The position numbers and the translations under genes are program-made. A DNA stretch of 64,000 nucleotides, taken from contig NZ_JANUGV010000001.1 of the NCBI RefSeq assembly GCF_024753215.1, forward strand, positions 1,761,976 to 1,825,975, written 5' to 3'. Numbering within the stretch: position 1 is the first letter of the stretch; each line of letters starts with the position of its first letter. Source of the stretch: Massilia solisilvae. GTDB taxonomy: Bacteria > Pseudomonadota > Gammaproteobacteria > Burkholderiales > Burkholderiaceae_D. The notes below the pieces were generated by a model. It did no database searches. It saw only the letters and a list, made by a program, of their open reading frames with translations, and had not been told where the DNA came from. This document shows positions 56,273 through 64,000 of this stretch, in pieces.

Positions 56273-59200
56273 TCAGCTTTCGCCGAAGCCTCCACCGCCC
56301 GGGGTCTCGATCACGAACACATCTCCCGGCGCCATGTCGGTCTTGCCGATGTGCCCCAGCCGCTCCACGCGCCCGTCCGCGCGCACGACAGTGTTCGTGC
56401 CACGCGCACCCGCGCTGCCGCCGGCCATGCCGAACGGCGCATGGATGCGGTTGTTCGACAGGATCGCCGCCGTCATCGGCTCCAGGAAGCGCACCTTGCG
56501 CACCCCGCCATTGCCGCCGTGCCAGCGCCCCGCCCCGCCCGAGCCCTGGCGGATCTCGTAGCTCTCCAGCCGCACCGGGAAGCGGAACTCCAGTATCTCC
56601 GGATCGGTGAGCCGCGAATTGGTCATGTTGGTCTGCACCACATCCGTCCCGTCGAAGCCCTCGCCTGCGCCCGAGCCGCCGCTGATGGTCTCGTAGTACT
56701 GGTAACGCGCATTCCCGAACGTGAAGTTGTTCATCGTGCCCTGCGACGCCGCCATCACCCCCAGCGCGCCATACAGCGCGTTGGTGATGCAGGTCGAGGT
56801 CTCCACGTTCCCCGACACCACCGAGGCGGGATAACGCGGGTTGAGCATCGAGCCCTGCGGAATGATCACCTTCAGCGGCTTGAGGCAGCCGGCGTTGAGC
56901 GGGATCTCGTCATCGACCAGCGTGCGGAACACATACAGCACCGCCGCCATGCACACCGCCGAGGGCGCGTTGAAATTGTTGGGCAACTGGCCCGAGGTGC
57001 CGGTGAAATCCACCTCGGCGCTGCGCGCCTGCCGGTCCACGCGGATCGCCACTTCGATCCGTGCCCCGTTGTCCAGGTCGTACACGAAGTGCCCGTCCTT
57101 CAGCGCCGTGATTACCCGGCGCACCGCTTCCTCGGCGTTGTCCTGCACGTGGCCCATGTAAGCCTGCACCACGTCCAGCCCGAAGTGCGCCACCATCTTG
57201 CGCAGCTCTTCCACGCCCTTCTGGTTCGCCGCCACCTGAGCGCGCAGGTCGGCCAGGTTCTGGTCCGGATTGCGGGCCGGGTAGCGCGCGCCCGCCAGCA
57301 ACGCACGCGCCTCGGCTTCGCGCAGCACGCCGTCGGCGCCGTCGACCAGCTTGAAGTTGTTGATCAGGACGCCCTCTTCCTCGATGTGCACCGAGTCCGG
57401 CGGCATCGAGCCCGGCGTGGTGCCGCCGATGTCGGCGTGGTGCCCGCGCGAGCCGACGTAGAACAGGATCTCGCGTCCGCCCTCGTCGAATACGGGCGAG
57501 ATCACGGTCACGTCGGGCAGGTGCGTGCCGCCGTTATACGGGTCGTTGAGCACATAGACGTCCCCCGGGCGCATCTTGCCGGCGTTGGCTGTCATGACGG
57601 TCTTGATGCTCTCGCCCATCGAGCCCAGGTGCACCGGCATGTGCGGCGCATTGGCCACCAGGTTGCCGCCGGCGTCGAAGATCGCGCAGCTGAAGTCCAG
57701 CCGTTCCTTGATGTTCACCGAGTAGGCGGTGTTCTGCAGCCGCAGGCCCATCTGTTCGGCGATCGACATGAACAGGTTGTTGAAGATCTCGAGCATCACC
57801 GGGTCGGCCGTGGTGCCGATGGCGCGCCGCTCCGGCAGCGCTTCCACACGCGTGAGCACCAGGTGGTCGTACGGCGTGACCTGGGCCTGCCAGCCCGCTT
57901 CGACCACCGTGGTCGCATTCTTTTCCGCGATGATGGCAGGCCCTTTAATCACGTCGCCCGGCCCAATCGCCGCGCGCCCGTAGATGCCGGTCTGGCGCCA
58001 CTGGCCACCGCCGAACATGCGCACCGTCTCGCTGGGCGCGAGTTTGTCCGCGCGCTGCGCAGCCGGCTGCACGGTCTCGGGTGGCGCGTCAGAGCGCCCG
58101 AGTGCTTCGACCGAGATCGCCTCGACCACCAGCTCCCTGGACGGCATCAGGAACGAGAAGCGGCGCTTGTACGCAGCCTCGAACTGGGCCTGCATGTCCT
58201 GCCCGCTTGCAAACAACACGAGCAGCGCGGAATCCGTGCCTTCGTAGCGCAGGTGCACGCGCTGGACGAGTGCGATCCGTTCGGGCGCCACGCCCTGGGC
58301 CACCAGCTCGTTGCGCGCGGCTGCGCCCAGTTCGGCAAGCTGCTGTCCCAGCGTATCGACACCCACCTCGCGCAGCCGGCGTTCGATCGCCAGCTCGCGC
58401 ATGGCGCCCTGGTCGGCCAGGCCCATGCCGTACGCGGACAGCACACCCGCCAGGCTGTGCACGAACACCGTTTTCATGCCCAGCGCGTCCGCGACCAGGC
58501 AGGCATGCTGCCCGCCGGCGCCGCCGAAGCTGGTGAGCGCGTATTCGGTCACGTCGTGGCCGCGCTGCACCGAAATCTGCTTGATCGCATTGGCCATGTT
58601 CCCGACCGCGATCTGGATGAAGCCTTCGGCTACCTGCTCGGGCGCGGGCGTCGCGCCGGTCGCTGCGCCAATGCGGCGCGCCATCGTCCCGAACTGCTCG
58701 CGCACCGTGTCCACGTCGAGCGGCTGGTCGGCGTTTGGCCCGAACAGGCGCGGGAAGTGCTGCGGCTGGATCTTGCCGAGCATGACGTTGCAGTCGGTGA
58801 CCGTCAGCGGACCGCCGCGCCGATAGCTGGCCGGACCCGGGTTGGCGCCGGCGCTGTCGGGGCCAACGCGGTAGCGGCTGCCATCGAAATGCAGGATCGA
58901 GCCGCCGCCGGCGGCCACGGTGTGAATGCTCATCATCGGCGCGCGCATGCGCACCCCTGCCACCTGCGTCTCGAACAAGCGTTCGAACTCGCCGGAAAAG
59001 TGCGACACGTCGGTCGACGTGCCGCCCATGTCGAAGCCGATCACCCGGTCGAACCCCGCAAGCTGACTCGCGCGCACCATGCCGACGATGCCGCCGGCCG
59101 GGCCGGAGAGAATGCTGTCCTTGCCCTGGAACGCGCGCGCATCGGTCAGCGCGCCGCTGGACTGCATGAACTGCAGGTTCACACCCGGCAGCTCGGACGC

Positions 59201-59872
59201 CACCTGGTCCACGTAGCGGCGCAGAATCGGCGACAGGTAGGCATCGACCACCGTCGTGTCGCCGCGCGCGACGAGCTTCATCAAGGGGCTCACTTCGTGC
59301 GACACCGAGACCTGCGTGAAGCCGATGTCGCGCGCGATGCGCGCAGCCGCTGCCTCGTGCCCGGTGTAGCGGTAGCCATGCATGAAGACGATGGCGAGCG
59401 AGCGCAAACCGCTGTCGTATGCCTGCTGCAGCGCGATGCGCGTGGCCGCCTCGTCGATCGGCGTGACCACGTCGCCGTGCGCGCCGATGCGTTCGTCGAT
59501 TTCGATGACGTGCTGGTAGAGCAGCTCCGGCAGCACAATGTGGCGGTCGAACAGGCGCGGCCGGTTCTGGTAGGCGATGCGCAGCGCGTCGCGAAAGCCG
59601 CGCGTGATCGCCAGCGCGGTCGGCTCGCCCTTGCGTTCCAGGAGCGCGTTGGTGGCCACGGTGGTGCCCATCTTGACCGCCTCCACCTGCCCGGCCGGGA
59701 TCGCCGCACCCGGCCCCAGGCCCAACAGGTGGCGGATGCCAGCTACCGCGGCGTCGCGGTATTGCTCGGGGTTCTCGGAGAGCAGCTTGTGCGTCACCAA
59801 CTGGCCGTCCGGCCGCCGCGCCACGATGTCGGTAAAAGTGCCGCCGCGATCGATCCAGAACTGCCAGTCCAT
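56273..59872 (-). CDS. 5-oxoprolinase/hydantoinase A-B fusion
   Basis: 1199 residues, similar to OplAH, which hydrolyses 5-oxoproline to glutamate using ATP. HyuA half: [64 protein letters not shown]. HyuB half: [69 protein letters not shown] and [20 protein letters not shown]. Alone in its transcription unit; divergent from nnr. Confidence 0.93.
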   Translation of the reverse strand: MDWQFWIDRGGTFTDIVARRPDGQLVTHKLLSENPEQYRDAAVAGIRHLLGLGPGAAIPAGQVEAVKMGTTVATNALLERKGEPTALAITRGFRDALRIAYQNRPRLFDRHIVLPELLYQHVIEIDERIGAHGDVVTPIDEAATRIALQQAYDSGLRSLAIVFMHGYRYTGHEAAAARIARDIGFTQVSVSHEVSPLMKLVARGDTTVVDAYLSPILRRYVDQVASELPGVNLQFMQSSGALTDARAFQGKDSILSGPAGGIVGMVRASQLAGFDRVIGFDMGGTSTDVSHFSGEFERLFETQVAGVRMRAPMMSIHTVAAGGGSILHFDGSRYRVGPDSAGANPGPASYRRGGPLTVTDCNVMLGKIQPQHFPRLFGPNADQPLDVDTVREQFGTMARRIGAATGATPAPEQVAEGFIQIAVGNMANAIKQISVQRGHDVTEYALTSFGGAGGQHACLVADALGMKTVFVHSLAGVLSAYGMGLADQGAMRELAIERRLREVGVDTLGQQLAELGAAARNELVAQGVAPERIALVQRVHLRYEGTDSALLVLFASGQDMQAQFEAAYKRRFSFLMPSRELVVEAISVEALGRSDAPPETVQPAAQRADKLAPSETVRMFGGGQWRQTGIYGRAAIGPGDVIKGPAIIAEKNATTVVEAGWQAQVTPYDHLVLTRVEALPERRAIGTTADPVMLEIFNNLFMSIAEQMGLRLQNTAYSVNIKERLDFSCAIFDAGGNLVANAPHMPVHLGSMGESIKTVMTANAGKMRPGDVYVLNDPYNGGTHLPDVTVISPVFDEGGREILFYVGSRGHHADIGGTTPGSMPPDSVHIEEEGVLINNFKLVDGADGVLREAEARALLAGARYPARNPDQNLADLRAQVAANQKGVEELRKMVAHFGLDVVQAYMGHVQDNAEEAVRRVITALKDGHFVYDLDNGARIEVAIRVDRQARSAEVDFTGTSGQLPNNFNAPSAVCMAAVLYVFRTLVDDEIPLNAGCLKPLKVIIPQGSMLNPRYPASVVSGNVETSTCITNALYGALGVMAASQGTMNNFTFGNARYQYYETISGGSGAGEGFDGTDVVQTNMTNSRLTDPEILEFRFPVRLESYEIRQGSGGAGRWHGGNGGVRKVRFLEPMTAAILSNNRIHAPFGMAGGSAGARGTNTVVRADGRVERLGHIGKTDMAPGDVFVIETPGGGGFGES

Positions 59873-59977
59873 GTTTTTCTCCGAGCCAAGTCAACCAAGC
59901 GCATATTCTAGTCGCGCGGGCTCCGGATTTTAGCGAAAATGCACCTCAACGGCGAATAACCTCTTCTTTGCACTCAC

Positions 59978-61492
59978 ATGGACAACCTGCTCTACAGTGT
60001 CGAATCGATCCGCGCGATCGAACATGCCGCCGCCGCGGCGCTTGGCGAAGGCGTGCTGATGCAGCGTGCCGGCCAGGCAGCGGCACGCTTTGCGCTGGAC
60101 CTGCTTGGCGAGCACCGCAAGCTCCCGGTCTTGCTGGTGGCAGGCCCGGGCAACAATGGCGGCGACGCGCTGGAGACGGCGGCCAACCTGCGCGAGGCCG
60201 GCGTCGAGGCGCTGGTGCTGTATTTGCCTGGCGAAGCTGCGCCCTCGGCGGAAACGGCGCGGGCGCTGGCGCGGGCACAGGCCAGCGGCGTGCGCTTCAT
60301 CGACGCGCTGCCGGACCACGCGCAGCTCGGCCTGGTCGTGGACGGGCTGTTCGGCATTGGCCTTGCGCGCCAGCTGCAGGGGCGCCATGCGGAGCTGGCG
60401 CTGCGTCTGGACACCTTCGGCTGCCCGGTGCTCGCGCTCGACGTGCCCAGCGGCCTGGATGCGGACACCGGCGCCGTGGTCGGCGTGAACGACGACCGCG
60501 TGGCGGTATCGGCAACCCATACCATCACCTTCATCGGCGACAAGCCGGGGCTGCACACCTGCGATGGCCGCGACCATGCGGGCATCGTGCGCGTGGACGA
60601 CCTTGGCATCGAACGGCACCATTTCGTCGCGCCCGATGCCCGGCTCAATGCAGTGGACATGTTCGCGTCCGACCTGGCGCTGGCGCGGCGTCCGCAGAAC
60701 ACGCACAAGGGCAGCTTTGGCGACGTGGTGATCGTCGGCGGCGCGCATGGCATGGCGGGCGCGCCCGTGCTGGCGGCACGCGCAGCGCTGCTGGCGGGCG
60801 CTGGCCGCGTGTTCGTGGCCGCGCTCGATCCGGGGCTGGCCTACGACAGCGTGCACCCCGAGCTCATGTTCCGCGACGCCGTGAGCTTCGACTTCAGCGG
60901 CCGCACCGTGGTGGCAGGTCCGGGCATGGGCGACGCCCCGGCGGCAAGGCGCCTGCTGTTCAAGGTGATCGACAGCGACAGCCCGCTGGTGCTCGACGCC
61001 GATGCCCTGAACCAGCTGGCCGGCGACGCCGACCTGCAGGGCAAGCTGGCCCAGCGCAAGGCCCCGACCGTGCTCACGCCACACCCGCTCGAGGCTGCGC
61101 GCCTGCTCGGCGTGACCTCGGCCGTGGTGCAGGCCGACCGCGTCGAGGCCGCGCGCGAGCTGGCGGGGCGCTTCGATGCCACCATCGTGCTCAAGGGTTC
61201 GGGAACGGTGATTGCCGAGAACGAGGCCAACGGTGTGGCGATCAACACCACCGGCAATCCGGGCCTGGCGACAGCGGGTACCGGCGACGTGCTCAGTGGC
61301 GTGTGCGGGGCGCTGCTGACGCAGGGGTGGAGCGCCGGCACCGCGGCGCTGGGCGCCGTGTGGATGCATGGCGCCGCGGCGGACGCGCTGGTGGAGCAAG
61401 GCATCGGGCCGATCGGCCTGACGGCGGGCGAACTGCCGGGCGCGATCCGCTCGATACTGAACCGGCTGGTGCGCGAGGCGACGGTTCGCTAA
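59978..61492 (+). CDS. nnr: Bifunctional NAD(P)H-hydrate epimerase/dehydratase
   Basis: 504 residues: N-terminal epimerase (VAGPGNNGGDALETAANL; LDVPSGLDADTG) and C-terminal ADP/ATP-dependent dehydratase (KGSFGDVVIVGGAHGMAGAPVLAARAALLAGAGRVFVA; VLTPHPLEAARLLG; NTTGNPGLATAGTGDVLSG). Repairs hydrated NAD(P)H. Its stop overlaps the end of the convergent ABC transporter gene by 4 bp. Confidence 0.95.
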   Translation: MDNLLYSVESIRAIEHAAAAALGEGVLMQRAGQAAARFALDLLGEHRKLPVLLVAGPGNNGGDALETAANLREAGVEALVLYLPGEAAPSAETARALARAQASGVRFIDALPDHAQLGLVVDGLFGIGLARQLQGRHAELALRLDTFGCPVLALDVPSGLDADTGAVVGVNDDRVAVSATHTITFIGDKPGLHTCDGRDHAGIVRVDDLGIERHHFVAPDARLNAVDMFASDLALARRPQNTHKGSFGDVVIVGGAHGMAGAPVLAARAALLAGAGRVFVAALDPGLAYDSVHPELMFRDAVSFDFSGRTVVAGPGMGDAPAARRLLFKVIDSDSPLVLDADALNQLAGDADLQGKLAQRKAPTVLTPHPLEAARLLGVTSAVVQADRVEAARELAGRFDATIVLKGSGTVIAENEANGVAINTTGNPGLATAGTGDVLSGVCGALLTQGWSAGTAALGAVWMHGAAADALVEQGIGPIGLTAGELPGAIRSILNRLVREATVR

Positions 61493-62172
61493 ACCAGCCT
61501 GCCCGCGGCGATGGTGAGGGTGCGCCCACAGCGGGCCGCGATGGAGGCGTCGTGCGTGACCAGCACCAGCGTCGAACCGCGCTCGCGGTTCAGCTCGAAC
61601 ATCAGCTGGATCACGGCTTCGCCGGTGGCGGCATCCAGGCTGCCGGTCGGCTCGTCCGCGAACAGCAGCGGCGGCTCGGTGACGAAGGCGCGCGCCAGCG
61701 CCACCCGCTGCTGCTCACCCCCGGACAGGTACTTGGGGTAGTGCTTCAGCCGGCTCGACAGGCCCACGCGCTCGAGCATGGCGGCGGCCTTGTCGCGTGC
61801 CCCGTCGTCGCCGCGCAGTTCGAGCGGCAGCATCACGTTTTCCAGCGCGGTCAGGTGCCCGAGCAGCTGGAAAGACTGGAACACGAAACCCAGCTTGGCC
61901 TTGCGGAACGCAGCGCGGCCGTCCTCGTCGAGCGCGAAGATGTCGGTGCCGTCGAGGATGACCTTGCCGGTGGTTGGGGTGTCCAGGCCCGCGAGCAGGC
62001 CCAGCAGCGTGGACTTGCCCGAGCCCGAGGCCCCGACCAAGGCGAGCGTCTCGGCCGGTTGCACGGTAAAATCGATGTTGTGCAGGATGGTGAGTTCGCC
62101 GCTGGCGTCGGCCACCCGCTTGGACAGGTCGGTCACCTCGATGGCCGGCGGCCGCCCGCCCTGCGCGGACAT
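61489..62172 (-). CDS. ABC transporter ATP-binding protein, YbbA-like
   Basis: 227 residues from MSAQGG. Walker A GASGSGKST, signature LSGGEQQRVALARAF, Walker B LLFADEPTGSLD. Matches E. coli YbbA (228 residues), which is also divergent from tesA. A longer start (ATG 62205) would overlap the tesA start codon; the shorter start is preferred from family length. Its permease (YbbP-like) is not seen in the window. Confidence 0.9.
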   Translation of the reverse strand: MSAQGGRPPAIEVTDLSKRVADASGELTILHNIDFTVQPAETLALVGASGSGKSTLLGLLAGLDTPTTGKVILDGTDIFALDEDGRAAFRKAKLGFVFQSFQLLGHLTALENVMLPLELRGDDGARDKAAAMLERVGLSSRLKHYPKYLSGGEQQRVALARAFVTEPPLLFADEPTGSLDAATGEAVIQLMFELNRERGSTLVLVTHDASIAARCGRTLTIAAGRLV

Positions 62173-62203
62173 ATCAGTTTTTGAAGCCTCGGGAATATCA
62201 CGC

Positions 62204-62830
62204 ATGCTTGCCAGTCTCAAGAAATTTGCCGTCGGCGCTCTCCTGCTGGTGTCGGCCGCGAGCGCCTATTCTGCACCAAAAACCGTGCTGGTGGTGGGCG
62301 ACAGCCTGTCGGCCGAATATGGCCTTGCGCGCGGCTCCGGATGGGTCGCGCTGATGGAGCAAAAGCTCAAGGCCGAAAAGATCGACGCAAAGGTCGTCAA
62401 CGCGAGCATCAGCGGCGAGACCACCAGCGGCGGGCGCACGCGCTTGCCGGCCCTCTTGTCGCAGTACCATCCGCAGGTGGTGGTGATCGAGCTTGGCGCC
62501 AACGACGGCCTGCGCGGCCTGCCGGTGGCGGCGGCCGAGGACAACCTGCGCAGCATGGTCGTCATGGCCAAGCGCGACCACGCCAAGGTGCTGCTGGTGG
62601 GAATGCGCATGCCCCCCAACTACGGCCGCGCGTACACCGAGCGCTTTTCCGGCATGTACAAACAGGTCTCGTCCGACACCAAATCGGCGCTGGTGCCGTT
62701 CATGCTAGAAGGCGTGGCCGACAAGCCGGCGCTGTTCCAACAGGACCAGCTGCACCCGCTCGCGACCGCGCACCCGACCATCCTCAATAACATCTGGCCC
62801 AAGTTTGCCGCCCTCATCAAATCAGAATGA
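62204..62830 (+). CDS. tesA: Multifunctional acyl-CoA thioesterase I / lysophospholipase TesA
   Basis: 208-residue GDSL hydrolase with a signal peptide (KFAVGALLLVSAASAYS). Catalytic Ser in VLVVGDSLSAEYGL, block III LGANDGLRG and the Asp/His pair in QDQLHPLATAHPTI. Periplasmic. Overlaps mnmH by an ATGA. Confidence 0.93.
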   Translation: MLASLKKFAVGALLLVSAASAYSAPKTVLVVGDSLSAEYGLARGSGWVALMEQKLKAEKIDAKVVNASISGETTSGGRTRLPALLSQYHPQVVVIELGANDGLRGLPVAAAEDNLRSMVVMAKRDHAKVLLVGMRMPPNYGRAYTERFSGMYKQVSSDTKSALVPFMLEGVADKPALFQQDQLHPLATAHPTILNNIWPKFAALIKSE

Positions 62831-63885
62831 AATATCCAGCCGTACTGAGCTTCGAAGACGTCCTGCCCCAGCTGGAACAGTTCGACACCATCATCGACGC
62901 GCGCAGCAAATCGGAGTTCGCGCTTGACCACATCCCCGGGGCCATCAACTGCCCGGTTCTCAACGACGAGGAGCGCATCCTGGTCGGCACGACCTACAAG
63001 CAGGTGAACGCCTTCGAAGCGAAGAAGATCGGCGCGCCGCTGGTCGCCCGCAATATCGCGCACCATATCGAGACGCTGTGGCGCGACAAGCCACGCGACT
63101 GGAAGCCGCTGGTGTACTGCTGGCGCGGCGGGAACCGCAGCGGGTCGATGGCGCACATCCTGGCCAAGATCGGCTGGCCGGTGATCCAGCTCGATGGCGG
63201 CTACAAGGCTTACCGCGCATTCGTTGCTGCCTCGCTCGACAATCCGCCGCAGGTGCAGTTTCGCGTCGTGTGCGGCACCACCGGCAGCGGCAAGAGCCGG
63301 CTGCTGGAAACCCTCGACGACATCGGCGCGCAGGTGCTGGACCTGGAACGGCTGGCGGCGCACCGCGGCTCGGTGCTGGGCAACCTGCCGGACGAGCCGC
63401 AGCCGTCGCAGAAGCGCTTTGAAAGCCTCATCTGGGACAAGCTGCGCGGCTTCGACCTGGACAAGCCCGTGTTCGTGGAATCGGAGAGCAAAAAGGTGGG
63501 CAACCTGCGCGTGCCGGACGCGGTGATGCAGATGATGCGCGCTTCGCCGTGCGTATCCTTGATGTTGTCGCGGCCGAACCGGGTGCGCTTGCTGATCGAG
63601 GACTACGACCACTTCATGAAGGATCCGGCGCTGCTTAATGCGCAGCTTGACCACCTGGTGCAGCTGCACGGCCGCGCCAGGATCGACGCCTGGCACGAGC
63701 TGGCCAATACCGGCCGCATGGCCGAGCTGGTGGATGAACTACTGGTCGATCACTACGATCCGGCGTACCTGCGCTCGATCGATCGGAATTTTGTGCAGTT
63801 CCCGGATGCGCGCGTCGTGGAGCTGTCGGACATCGCGCCCGCTGACTTCCTCAAGGCGGCGCAGCAGTTGCACCATGCCTCCTGA
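62827..63885 (+). CDS. mnmH: tRNA 2-selenouridine/geranyl-2-thiouridine synthase
   Basis: 352-residue YbbB/SelU enzyme modifying U34 of some tRNAs. Rhodanese domain with catalytic Cys in VYCWRGGNRSGSMA, P-loop GTTGSGKSRLLETL, and CVSLMLSRPNRVRLL. No selD gene, the source of selenophosphate, lies in the window. Translationally coupled to tesA. Confidence 0.93.
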   Translation: MKYPAVLSFEDVLPQLEQFDTIIDARSKSEFALDHIPGAINCPVLNDEERILVGTTYKQVNAFEAKKIGAPLVARNIAHHIETLWRDKPRDWKPLVYCWRGGNRSGSMAHILAKIGWPVIQLDGGYKAYRAFVAASLDNPPQVQFRVVCGTTGSGKSRLLETLDDIGAQVLDLERLAAHRGSVLGNLPDEPQPSQKRFESLIWDKLRGFDLDKPVFVESESKKVGNLRVPDAVMQMMRASPCVSLMLSRPNRVRLLIEDYDHFMKDPALLNAQLDHLVQLHGRARIDAWHELANTGRMAELVDELLVDHYDPAYLRSIDRNFVQFPDARVVELSDIAPADFLKAAQQLHHAS

Positions 63886-63890
63886 GCACC

Positions 63891-63974
63891 GTCATTCCGG
63901 CGCAAGCCGGAATCCATGCTGAGGTTGCGGACGCCACGCACTCAGCATGGGTCCCGGCTTGCGCCGGGACGACG
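63891..63974. repeat. REP-like palindrome, GTCGTCCC family
   Basis: GTCATTCCGGCGCAAGCCGGAATCCATGCTGAG at the left, CTCAGCATGGGTCCCGGCTTGCGCCGGGACGACGG at the right, with an unrelated centre. Follows mnmH and probably also ends its transcript. Nearby plus-strand DNA to the window end shows no gene. Confidence 0.85.
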
Positions 63975-64000
63975 GAATTTCCCTCACCGTTGGCGCCAAC

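Noticed and set aside
56213..59911. 1232-codon plus-strand open frame
   Set aside because: Antisense to the oxoprolinase gene; composition typical of a shadow frame.

Overview
The window is GC-rich chromosomal DNA with tightly packed genes. Protein families, gene orders and short palindromic repeats all fit a betaproteobacterium, most likely a Massilia/Telluria-type member of the Oxalobacteraceae. This placement is inferred from family resemblance, not from a marker gene. I found no rRNA, tRNA, IS element, prophage or CRISPR array; almost everything is core or mildly accessory chromosome.

Layout. 1-8431 is a copper/silver resistance island built around a divergent promoter near 5.6 kb. The left arm has a Cu(I) P-type ATPase, a small Cys-rich protein, a CusC-type outer-membrane channel and a CusB adaptor with a fused CusF-like domain that runs off the left edge. 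The right arm has a Cys/His-rich secreted protein, a CusF-like chaperone, CopC, CopD and a DUF411/CopG-type protein. 8.5-14.6 kb carries a serine hydrolase, a DmlR/DmlA-like pair, a periplasmic AhpD-like protein and RlhA. 14.6-23.2 kb is a stress/low-oxygen island: three universal stress proteins, a cation P-type ATPase, a Pat-like acyl-CoA synthetase/acetyltransferase and an alcohol dehydrogenase. FNR/Anr-type boxes lie in its intergenic regions, and a similar box sits in the copper promoter.

23.3-26.0 kb holds LpxO, two small proteins and a methyltransferase with protein-arginine-methyltransferase features. 26.1-31.3 kb is a leftward operon mltG-tmk-holB-pilZ-GNAT-tatD-ankyrin, divergent from ygfZ and two small housekeeping genes. 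33.7-42.3 kb contains an SDR, a Dabb protein, an MHS-type transporter preceded by an exact 11-bp-period repeat array, another MFS pump and fatty-acid degradation enzymes. 42.6-47.1 kb is selO-msrB-yciB-bolA followed by duplicated parvulin isomerases. 47.4-50.1 kb has a two-CBM chitinase and an unknown secreted protein. 50.3-63.9 kb has purL, a receiver-TPR protein with Glu at the phosphoacceptor position, a 5-oxoprolinase-type hydrolase, nnr, ybbA/tesA and mnmH.

Two families of REP-like palindromes (a GTAGGGTGGGCAG family and a GTCGTCCC family) occur at gene ends throughout. The most interesting signals are the 11-bp-period array at 34973-35038, the FNR-like boxes shared by the stress island and the copper promoter, the PRMT-like methyltransferase, the Glu-for-Asp receiver, and selO lacking a standard start codon where homology expects one.
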